5,716 nucleotides of DNA from Acidobacteriota bacterium. GTDB lineage: Bacteria > Acidobacteriota > Blastocatellia > Pyrinomonadales > Pyrinomonadaceae. The notes beneath the pieces are model-generated. The model was not told the DNA's origin. It made no database searches and was given only the letters and a program-made list of their open reading frames with translations. Made by a program: the position numbers and the translations under genes. Shown piece after piece: positions 1 to 4,687 of this stretch; the stretch's first letter is position 1, and the number at the start of each line of letters is the position of its first letter. The stretch spans positions 1 to 5,716 of the forward strand of contig SXVE01000533.1 of the NCBI GenBank assembly GCA_005790265.1, given 5' to 3'.

Positions 1-120
1 CGAAGAAAAAATCTGATTTTTTTTGTCTTTTGCGCAGTAAAAAGAGCCGGTTGAAAACTTAAGTTTTCAACCGGCTCTTTTTACTGCGCAAAAGACAAAA
101 AAAATCAGATTTTTTCTTCG
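1..120. repeat. Perfect 120-base palindrome at window edge
   Basis: Bases 1-60 are the exact reverse complement of bases 61-120, with no spacer and no mismatch. The centre is CTTAAG, inside the terminator stem of the regulator gene. The right arm includes the last five codons and the stop of that gene (105-119), so the left arm is an inverted copy of coding sequence. A natural terminator needs only the inner 15-20 base pairs. Mirroring out into coding sequence, and ending exactly at base 1, points to a fold-back join (self-primed hairpin or de Bruijn contig end) rather than evolved structure. A real long palindrome cannot be excluded from the sequence alone. Confidence 0.97.
39..82 (-). terminator. 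Intrinsic terminator of the sigma-54 regulator gene
   Basis: The core of the palindrome reads as a hairpin with a GC-rich section (GAGCCGG / CCGGCTC) and, on the - strand, a closing run of five T. It lies about 20 bases past the regulator's stop codon, where its terminator is expected. The symmetric A and T runs would let it work in both directions. Because this lies inside the suspicious palindrome, the half away from the gene (below about base 60) may not be authentic, although a hairpin here is plausible in any case. Confidence 0.7.
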
Positions 121-1640
121 ATGCTGTGTCGTTTAATCATTCCGTATAAACGCGGGCGGTAAAGTCCGAGCAAATTGGCGGCGGCTTGCTTATTGCCTTT
201 TGTTCTTTTGAGCGCCGCCGTCACGACAACATTTTCCAGTTCGTTGAAAACGTCTTTCTGGTCTATTCCTTCAGTTGGCTCCGGCAAACTTTCGACGATA
301 AATCTACCGACTTCCTCAAACAATTCTTCGTCAGTCAGGTTTGCTTTTTCCGGAAATCCGTTGCCGTTGTTCGGCGCGGAAAAGGCGGCTGAAGCTGGAA
401 CCGGCGAAGATGATCCGGCGGCAGCGGCGACAGCAACTTCCTCTCTTTTAATATCGGCAAAGGTAATCGTGCTGTCCATATTTTTGGGAATATCGAGATT
501 CGTTATCTTGCCGCTTTTGCTCAACAAAACGGCTCGCTCAATCACGTGCTGCAATTCGCGCACGTTTCCGCGCCAGTTGTAATTAAGCATCTGATCGTAA
601 GCGTGCTGCGCGAATTCGGTATCTTTGCGATGATATTTTTCCGCATAAATCTGCAAAAAGTGTTCGGCGAGCATCGGAACGTCTTCCATTCGCTCGCGCA
701 GCGGCGGAATGGTGATCTCGATAGTGTTAATTCGATAATACAAATCTTCGCGCAGATTGCCGTCGCGGATGGCGTCGAACGGATTTCTGTTCGTCGCCGA
801 AATAAGGCGAAAATCAACTTCCTGCGGTTTATCGCTGCCGACGCGATAATAAATTTTTTCCTGCAGAACGCGCAAAAGTTTCGGCTGCAAATCAATCGGC
901 ATTTCGCCGATTTCGTCGAGCAGCAGACTGCCGCCGTTTGCCTGACCGATAAATCCGACTTTGTCCGCATTCGCGCCGGTAAACGAGCCTTTGATGTGCC
1001 CGAACAGCTGCGATTCAATCAAGTCTTTCGGCAGTGCCGAGCAGTTTACTTTGACAAACGATTTTTTTGACCGATGACTTTTGTAGTGAATGGCATTGCC
1101 GATCACTTCTTTTCCAGTTCCCGATTCGCCTAAGATGAGAATGTTGGCGTCGGATTCAGCAACGCTGTCAATGATTTCAAAAATATTCTGCATCGCCCGG
1201 CTGCCGCCGATAATTCCTTCGTAAGCGCTGCGGCTGGTGAGTTTTCCTCTTAATTCCCTGTTTTCGGCGGCAAGCTGTTTGCGCTCGACCGCTTTTTGGA
1301 TCAACAGAATCAATTCTTCAAACTCGACCGGTTTTTCGATAAAGTGAAATGCTCCGGCTTTGGTCGCTTCGATTACTTTCTCGGTTGAGCCGAATCCCGT
1401 AATCATAATGATTTCGGTTTCGGGCGCGATTTCTTTTGTGCGCCGCACCATTTCAATGCCGTTGATGTCCGGCAAATTCAAATCGGTCAAAATAATATCA
1501 AAATCAAATTCCTGAACGTACGCCAGCCCTTTTGATCCGCAGTCCGCAGTCATCGTCTCAAAACCTTCCGCCTGAAGCTGAAATTTCAGAAGATCGAGCG
1601 TCGCTTTGTCGTCATCAATAACTAATGCTTTGTTTGCCAT
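105..1640 (-). CDS. Sigma-54-dependent response regulator, NtrC family
   Basis: Cytoplasmic transcription activator that, in this family, uses ATP hydrolysis to open sigma-54 promoters when phosphorylated. Numbering is from the ATG at 1640 (511 residues). Receiver domain about 3-118: acidic pocket D9-D11, phospho-acceptor D53, conserved T81 and K103. AAA+ domain about 145-370: Walker A GESGTGKE (171-178), sigma-54 contact loop GSFTGA (218-223, usual form GAFTGA), Walker B LLLDE (239-243), sensor I SATN (281-284), arginine-finger region REDLYYR (297-303), sensor II WRGNVREL (356-363). An Ala/Ser/Pro-rich linker (about 398-430) leads to a Fis-type helix-turn-helix (about 466-507). The frame can be extended to a TTG at 1682 (525 residues). 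I prefer the ATG because the receiver starts there at the usual place, no ribosome site precedes the TTG, and a possible promoter lies between the two. Neither start has a clear Shine-Dalgarno. The last five codons fall in the edge palindrome. The target and partner kinase are not shown by the sequence. Confidence 0.96.
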   Translation of the reverse strand: MANKALVIDDDKATLDLLKFQLQAEGFETMTADCGSKGLAYVQEFDFDIILTDLNLPDINGIEMVRRTKEIAPETEIIMITGFGSTEKVIEATKAGAFHFIEKPVEFEELILLIQKAVERKQLAAENRELRGKLTSRSAYEGIIGGSRAMQNIFEIIDSVAESDANILILGESGTGKEVIGNAIHYKSHRSKKSFVKVNCSALPKDLIESQLFGHIKGSFTGANADKVGFIGQANGGSLLLDEIGEMPIDLQPKLLRVLQEKIYYRVGSDKPQEVDFRLISATNRNPFDAIRDGNLREDLYYRINTIEITIPPLRERMEDVPMLAEHFLQIYAEKYHRKDTEFAQHAYDQMLNYNWRGNVRELQHVIERAVLLSKSGKITNLDIPKNMDSTITFADIKREEVAVAAAAGSSSPVPASAAFSAPNNGNGFPEKANLTDEELFEEVGRFIVESLPEPTEGIDQKDVFNELENVVVTAALKRTKGNKQAAANLLGLYRPRLYGMIKRHSIEEKI

Positions 1641-1662
1641 AATTGGTGATTGTGTCGGATTT

Positions 1663-1671
1663 ATTGTATCA
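1663..1671 (-). promoter_or_regulatory. Possible extended -10 promoter of the regulator gene
   Basis: On the - strand this reads TGATACAAT, which matches the extended -10 form TGnTATAAT at all but one base. No good -35 hexamer lies 16-18 bases upstream, as is common for extended -10 promoters. It would start transcripts near 1656, about 16 bases before the ATG at 1640. The TTG start at 1682 would then be outside the transcript. Such short matches arise by chance in AT-rich DNA. Confidence 0.35.
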
Positions 1672-1738
1672 AAAATAGACAAAACGAAAAACGAACGCGG
1701 ATGTAATTAAAATCAAAGCGGCGAATAAACGTGAAGAA

Positions 1739-1833
1739 AGAGGCAAGTCCCCCTTAACTCGCCTCTCTCAAAAGCTCACCCTCCCCGGATATTGGTACGA
1801 ACAAAATAATTTGTCGCTCATACCAATAGCTTT
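1739..1833. other. Structured intergenic block, possible small RNA or leader
   Basis: Three nested or adjacent inverted repeats lie in this block. Hairpin 1739-1766 pairs AGAGGC with GCCTCT and continues AGT/ACT past one mismatch, around a loop containing CCCCCTT. A closing stem AAAGCT (1771-1776) / AGCTTT (1828-1833) encloses a C-rich strand (CACCCTCCCCGG) and a long hairpin (1791-1827) closed by ATTGGTA / TACCAAT. Read on the + strand, the unpaired parts are C-rich, as in small RNAs that pair with ribosome-binding sites. Read on the - strand, the block would sit upstream of the regulator gene. No clear promoter and no strong T-tract is present, so orientation and even transcription are open. 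Confidence 0.25.
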
Positions 1834-1978
1834 ATTCTTTGATTTTCCAAACTACTCTGTTATATTCCCCGCGCCGATTTATCTGCTGACTTTATGTGTT
1901 TTTAGAAAAATTGAAATTGCTTGGTTTGACTTAACTGCTGTCGTTTCGCTTTTTGCAATCATCGTACCAAAAAATTAA
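1811..1978 (+). CDS. Doubtful short hydrophobic reading frame
   Basis: The frame is open from 1679 to a TAA at 1976-1978 but has no ATG or GTG; the only usual start codon is TTG at 1811, which would give 55 residues. From there it has two hydrophobic stretches, about residues 14-31 (YSVIFPAPIYLLTLCVF) and 37-53 (AWFDLTAVVSLFAIIVP), which look like a membrane hairpin. No ribosome-binding site precedes the TTG. T-rich DNA readily encodes such residues by chance, and the beginning overlaps the structured block. It could be a pseudogene remnant, a real small membrane protein, or noise. I do not recognise a family. Confidence 0.15.
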   Translation: MSLIPIALFFDFPNYSVIFPAPIYLLTLCVFRKIEIAWFDLTAVVSLFAIIVPKN

Positions 1979-2126
1979 CTTACTGAATTTAATATAGTTA
2001 AACTTTTCGCCGAACTTTTGATTATATATTTTGTCTTTTTTTAATACGCGAATCAGAGTGAAAAATAATTTGTTTTTAGTCGGTTATAAATAAAAAATAT
2101 TTTTCGGTCTAACCCGACGCGTGTTT
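1979..2126. other. AT-rich intergenic stretch with no gene seen
   Basis: No reading frame with a credible start is visible. It contains short symmetric elements only: TTTAA / TTAAA around 1988-2002, and an imperfect inverted repeat TCGGTTA (2080-2086) / TAACCCGA (2110-2117) around an AT palindrome (AAAAATATTTTT). None of these has the GC stem plus T-run expected of a terminator. Confidence 0.5.
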
Positions 2127-2141
2127 GTACGAATTCGATAC
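2127..2141. promoter_or_regulatory. Small dyad, possible distal activator site
   Basis: GTACGAATTCGATAC holds the perfect palindrome CGAATTCG (2130-2137) flanked by GTA and TAC, offset by half a base. It is centred about 120 bases upstream of the start predicted from the sigma-54 promoter, inside the 80-150 base range usual for enhancer sites of NtrC-type activators. The match is short and there is no second copy, so this is only a candidate. Confidence 0.2.
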
Positions 2142-2184
2142 TCATAATTGAAATAATAAAAACTAAATTAATGTCGGAGATGCC

Positions 2185-2212
2185 GTAAACATTACATTTT
2201 GTAAGGGTTTAC
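2185..2212. promoter_or_regulatory. Nested dyad, candidate regulator binding site
   Basis: An inner perfect dyad TTACATTTTGTAA (2192-2204, five-base arms, three-base spacer) lies almost concentrically inside an outer one, GTAAAC (2185-2190) / GTTTAC (2207-2212). The shared centre is near 2198, roughly 57 bases upstream of the start predicted from the sigma-54 promoter. Two-fold symmetry of this size suits a dimeric helix-turn-helix protein such as the Fis-type domain of the neighbouring regulator. It is closer to the promoter than most sigma-54 enhancers, so a repressor or accessory factor is equally possible. Confidence 0.45.
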
Positions 2213-2264
2213 CTGAAACAAGAACCGCTGGCACGAAAATTGAGCGAATGAATTTTCAGGTAAA
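2208..2264. repeat. 11-base inverted repeat centred on the sigma-54 promoter
   Basis: TTTACCTGAAA (2208-2218) and its exact reverse complement TTTCAGGTAAA (2254-2264) are separated by 35 bases. The centre of symmetry (2236) coincides with the middle of the sigma-54 promoter (2229-2245). The right copy overlaps the predicted transcription start, so only that copy would be transcribed, which favours a DNA-level role (paired operator sites) over an RNA hairpin. The left copy overlaps the outer arm of the nested dyad. Confidence 0.5.
2229..2245 (+). promoter_or_regulatory. Sigma-54 (-24/-12) promoter of the small membrane protein gene
   Basis: CTGGCACGAAAATTGAGC (2228-2245) matches the sigma-54 consensus YTGGCACG-N4-TTGC: the -24 element is complete, GG is followed after exactly ten bases by the -12 element, and the single departure is TTGA in place of TTGC. 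The predicted start is near 2255, giving a leader of about 68 bases before the ATG at 2323. A sigma-54 activator gene is the neighbour upstream. The changed C at -12 is a usually conserved base, so the promoter may be weak or may be a chance near-match, though the complete -24 block makes chance less likely. Confidence 0.65.
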
Positions 2265-2270
2265 AGCAAT

Positions 2271-2306
2271 GTCGAGTCGGCGACTCGACTAAAAATCTAA
2301 ATTTTT
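2271..2306 (+). promoter_or_regulatory. Leader stem-loops upstream of the ribosome site
   Basis: The predicted leader holds two successive hairpins. The first is GTCGAGTCGGCGACTCGAC (2271-2289), nine-base arms around one base, which as RNA would form about seven pairs with a CGGCG loop. The second is AAAAAT (2291-2296) / ATTTTT (2301-2306) around a CTAA loop. The second ends four bases before the Shine-Dalgarno AAGGAGG (2311-2317), which is left unpaired. These could stabilise the 5' end or tune translation. Alternatively the first may act as a DNA operator, since it is a near-perfect palindrome. Confidence 0.4.
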
Positions 2307-2322
2307 CAGTAAGGAGGCTGAT

Positions 2323-2469
2323 ATGCTGGAAACAATTATCGTAATTTTATTAGTGTTGTGGCTACTTGGATTGGTGACAAACATCGGCGGAAATTTAATT
2401 TATCTTCTTTTGATTGTCGCCGCCGCAATTTTTGTCGTTCGTTTAATCGGCGGCAGAAAATCAGTTTAG
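2323..2469 (+). CDS. lmo0937/DUF5670-type small membrane protein
   Basis: This 48-residue protein begins MLETIIVILLVLWLLGLVTN, has a glycine-containing turn (NIGGN, residues 20-24), a second helix (about 25-42, IYLLLIVAAAIFVV) and a short basic tail (GGRKSV). Length, the opening MLETI-hydrophobic-LWLLGLVT and the R-rich end match the lmo0937 family of membrane proteins (DUF5670), whose biochemical role is unknown. It is expected as a two-helix hairpin in the inner membrane. The ATG is fixed by a perfect Shine-Dalgarno AAGGAGG (2311-2317) five bases upstream, the only strong ribosome site seen in the window. It is a single-gene transcript: a sigma-54-like promoter lies upstream and two terminators follow. 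A link to envelope or stress responses is inference from this context. Confidence 0.9.
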   Translation: MLETIIVILLVLWLLGLVTNIGGNLIYLLLIVAAAIFVVRLIGGRKSV

Positions 2470-2470
2470 C

Positions 2471-2512
2471 AAGTCAATCGAGCGCCATTTGTGGGTTCGA
2501 TTGAACTTTTTT
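2471..2512 (+). terminator. First terminator after the small membrane protein gene
   Basis: AAGTCAATCGA (2471-2481) pairs with TCGATTGAACTT (2497-2508) with one bulged base; the loop can fold further as CCA-TTTG-TGG. A run of six T (2507-2512) follows on the + strand. It begins two bases after the TAG stop. Confidence 0.8.
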
Positions 2513-2522
2513 ATCTAAAAAT

Positions 2523-2564
2523 AAAACCTCGTTTGTGTTGAAACCAACCATAAACGAGGTTTTT
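2523..2564. terminator. Second, tandem terminator (bidirectional shape)
   Basis: AAAACCTCGTTT (2523-2534) pairs perfectly with AAACGAGGTTTT (2552-2563); the 17-base loop can form an inner GTTG-AAAC-CAAC hairpin. T-runs lie on both sides (TTTTT on the + strand, TTTTATTTTT on the - strand). With the preceding terminator it makes a double stop that separates the small gene from the kinase gene. Confidence 0.8.
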
Positions 2565-2570
2565 CTACTT

Positions 2571-2588
2571 GCAATAATGCATTGTTGC
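2571..2588. promoter_or_regulatory. 18-base near-perfect palindrome upstream of the kinase gene
   Basis: GCAATAATGCATTGTTGC is symmetric at eight of nine pairs, the exception being T opposite G. It lies 68-85 bases before the kinase ATG and right after the tandem terminators, in the 90-base space that must hold the kinase promoter. Size and place suit an operator for a dimeric regulator. I cannot name a clear -35/-10 pair nearby; TTGCTC (2585-2590) with TTTAGT (2609-2614) is the best, and weak. Confidence 0.4.
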
Positions 2589-2655
2589 TCTTAACGTAAA
2601 CTAGAAGTTTTAGTGATTTGTTAGACAAAAGAAATTTTACCGGCGCGTATTTTAT

Positions 2656-4647
2656 ATGAGTGCAAAATTTGACCACGCAATCAGCGAAAAGGCTTTTCAG
2701 GAAATTTATACCAATTTTCAACTGAATTCGATTTTTGAGAATGTCTTTGCTTTTTTCGGAATGCTCAACGAAAAAGGATTTCTGATTAATCTGCAAGGCA
2801 AAGCGTTTGAAAAAACAAATCTCAATCCCGAATTATTGAGCGGACAAAAGTTTTCGGAAACTGTTTTCTGGCAATCTTCGGAATCAACTTCAAAAATGCT
2901 CGACAAATCCGTCGAGCTGGCGGCAAGCGGAACCGGTGCTAAAGTTTTGCTTGATTTCAGACTCAGTTCCGAAGAAAAACTTTTCGTCGAAATGAATCTC
3001 CAACCGGTTTCGGAAAAAGGAGAAATATTTTTCTGCGCTTACGATGTCACCGAACGAGAAAGAGAAATAGATTACCATCGCCAGCGCAGCGAACAGCTTT
3101 TGTACGCGGCGGAAAGCGCGGAAATCGGTTTGTGGTCGTGGGATTTAACGAATAACCATGTTTATTCGACGCCGAAGTGCAACGAACTTTTTGAAACATC
3201 CGCGTATGATTCGCTGATTTACGATTCCTTCGTCAACATTCTTCACCCGGAAGACCGCGAGCGCGTCGAAACGGTTTTGCACGAATCGCAAATGACCGGC
3301 AAAGAGTATAACGAACAATTTCGCGTGATTTATTCGGAAGGCAGAATCGAATGGATTTCGGCGCGCGGCAAAACATTTCTCGACAGCGAAGGCAATCCGC
3401 TGAAAATGATGGGCGTGGTCAGAAAAATTACCGATCAGAAATCTGCCGAACAGGATTTGTCAAGAGTTTACGACCGCGAAAAAAAAGCGCGCGACGAAGC
3501 CGAAGAAGCGAATCGGGCGAAAGATTTTTTCCTCGCATTCGTCTCGCACGAACTGCGCTCGCCGCTCAACGCGATTTTGGGCTGGTCGAAAATTCTTTTA
3601 AGCAAAAAGGTTGACGAAGAAACGCAGAAAAACGCGCTTGAAACCATCGAGCGCAGCGCGCGTTCGCAGGCGAAATTGATTAACGATCTGGTTGATTCGG
3701 CGCGCATCGCTTCCGGCAAATTGCGGCTCGAATTTCATCCGGTGAATTTATACGAAATCGTCAAAACCGTTTTTCACTCGCAAAAACCGACGGCTGAAAA
3801 TAAAAACATCAATTTAACGCTTGATTCCAACAGCGAAAACATCAATATTTTCGCCGACACCGGACGCTTGCAGCAAGTGTTTAATAACTTGATTTCCAAC
3901 TCACTAAAGTTTACTCCGGACGGCGGCGAAATCTCGATTAATATCGCAGCGCAAAATCAAACGGCGACGGTGACAATTAAAGACAACGGACAAGGCATCA
4001 GCGCGGATTTGCTGCCCAATGTTTTCCGGCAATTTGCACAAGGCGATGAAGGTTTGACAACGCCTGATCGCGGCGGTTTGGGATTGGGACTTTCCATCGT
4101 TAAAATTTTGGTCGAAAAACACAATGGCGTCGTTGCGGCGGAAAGCGCCGGCATCGGTCACGGCTCTTTGTTCAAAGTCACATTGCCGCTGTTAACGGTT
4201 GATGCTGAAACGTTGACGGAAACCGAATCGAACAGCGAACCGAGCGATGCGAAACTGCTCGGCGGCGTTTCGATTCTGCTTGTTGAAGATGATGTTGATT
4301 CGCGCGAAGTTCTGGGGCTTTTTCTCGAACAGTGCGGCGCGGCGGTTCTAAGCGCCGCATCAGCGAGAGAAGCGCTTGACGTGCTGCAAAATTCTGCCGC
4401 TGCTGCTCTGCCGCACGTCATTATTTCGGATTTAGCAATGCCTGATGAAGACGGTTATTCTTTGATCAGCCGAATTCGTCGTTTACCGCCGCAGTTCGGC
4501 GGCAAAATTTCCGCCATCGCGCTCAGCGCTTTTGCGACAAACGAAAACAAACAACGAGCTTTTGAAGCCGGTTTTGACAAATACAGCACCAAACCGTTCG
4601 ACCCCGATTTGCTGATCGAAGAAATTTTATCGTTGGTTAAAAAATAA
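2656..4647 (+). CDS. PAS-PAS hybrid sensor histidine kinase with receiver
   Basis: A 663-residue signalling protein without signal peptide or membrane helix, so probably cytoplasmic. Domains in order: a divergent PAS about 22-135 ending in DVTERERE; a PAS_3-type domain with PAC motif about 151-262 (HPEDRE, YSEGRIEWISARG, ending ITDQKSAEQ); a charged helical linker 263-290; a dimerisation/phospho-acceptor domain with H298 in FVSHELRSP; an ATP-binding domain with N box N411/N415, G1 box DNGQGI (443-448) and G2 box GGLGLGL (473-479); and a C-terminal receiver about 538-661 with D545/D546, phospho-acceptor D592 (SDLAMPD), S624 and K646. All key residues are present. The family autophosphorylates on His and passes phosphate to its own Asp; onward transfer usually needs an Hpt protein, not found here. 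The ATG is the first possible start, since an in-frame TGA lies at 2614, and it has no good Shine-Dalgarno. Which signal the PAS domains sense is unknown. Confidence 0.96.
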   Translation: MSAKFDHAISEKAFQEIYTNFQLNSIFENVFAFFGMLNEKGFLINLQGKAFEKTNLNPELLSGQKFSETVFWQSSESTSKMLDKSVELAASGTGAKVLLDFRLSSEEKLFVEMNLQPVSEKGEIFFCAYDVTEREREIDYHRQRSEQLLYAAESAEIGLWSWDLTNNHVYSTPKCNELFETSAYDSLIYDSFVNILHPEDRERVETVLHESQMTGKEYNEQFRVIYSEGRIEWISARGKTFLDSEGNPLKMMGVVRKITDQKSAEQDLSRVYDREKKARDEAEEANRAKDFFLAFVSHELRSPLNAILGWSKILLSKKVDEETQKNALETIERSARSQAKLINDLVDSARIASGKLRLEFHPVNLYEIVKTVFHSQKPTAENKNINLTLDSNSENINIFADTGRLQQVFNNLISNSLKFTPDGGEISINIAAQNQTATVTIKDNGQGISADLLPNVFRQFAQGDEGLTTPDRGGLGLGLSIVKILVEKHNGVVAAESAGIGHGSLFKVTLPLLTVDAETLTETESNSEPSDAKLLGGVSILLVEDDVDSREVLGLFLEQCGAAVLSAASAREALDVLQNSAAAALPHVIISDLAMPDEDGYSLISRIRRLPPQFGGKISAIALSAFATNENKQRAFEAGFDKYSTKPFDPDLLIEEILSLVKK

Positions 4648-4648
4648 G

Positions 4649-4679
4649 AAAAGCGCCTCAGCCGGGGCGCTTTTTTTTT
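4649..4679. terminator. Bidirectional terminator between convergent genes
   Basis: AAAAGCGCCTC (4649-4659) pairs with GGGGCGCTTTT (4664-4674) around AGCC, with one G-T wobble, followed by nine T (4671-4679) on the + strand. On the - strand the hairpin is followed by TTTTCTTATTTTTT. It sits two bases after the kinase stop and eight bases beyond the vWA gene stop, so one hairpin serves both genes. Confidence 0.92.
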
Positions 4680-4687
4680 ATATAGAG

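Noticed and set aside
542..1070. Overlapping frames on both strands inside the regulator gene
   Set aside because: They are shadows of the AAA+ coding region: low-complexity, Arg- and Cys-rich translations without recognisable domains or ribosome sites.
1638..1682. TTG start at 1682 adding 14 residues to the regulator
   Set aside because: No ribosome site precedes it, the added residues lie before the normal receiver start, and a possible extended -10 promoter lies inside the added stretch. The ATG at 1640 is preferred.
1792..1812. Second sigma-54-like site (TTGGTACGAA)
   Set aside because: It resembles a -24 element, but no GC or TTG is found at the required ten-base spacing.
1739..1833. 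Known riboswitch such as a cyclic di-GMP or other metabolite class
   Set aside because: No conserved core of a riboswitch class I know is visible, and no gene follows in a fitting position on the + strand.
2056..2148. 30-codon - strand frame starting MSIEFVQTRVG
   Set aside because: No Shine-Dalgarno, very short, and it covers inverted repeats in AT-rich DNA; nothing supports translation.
2515..2796. 93-codon frame on the - strand across the kinase start
   Set aside because: It runs through a terminator hairpin and the kinase N-terminus, has no recognisable domain, and its translation looks like antisense noise.
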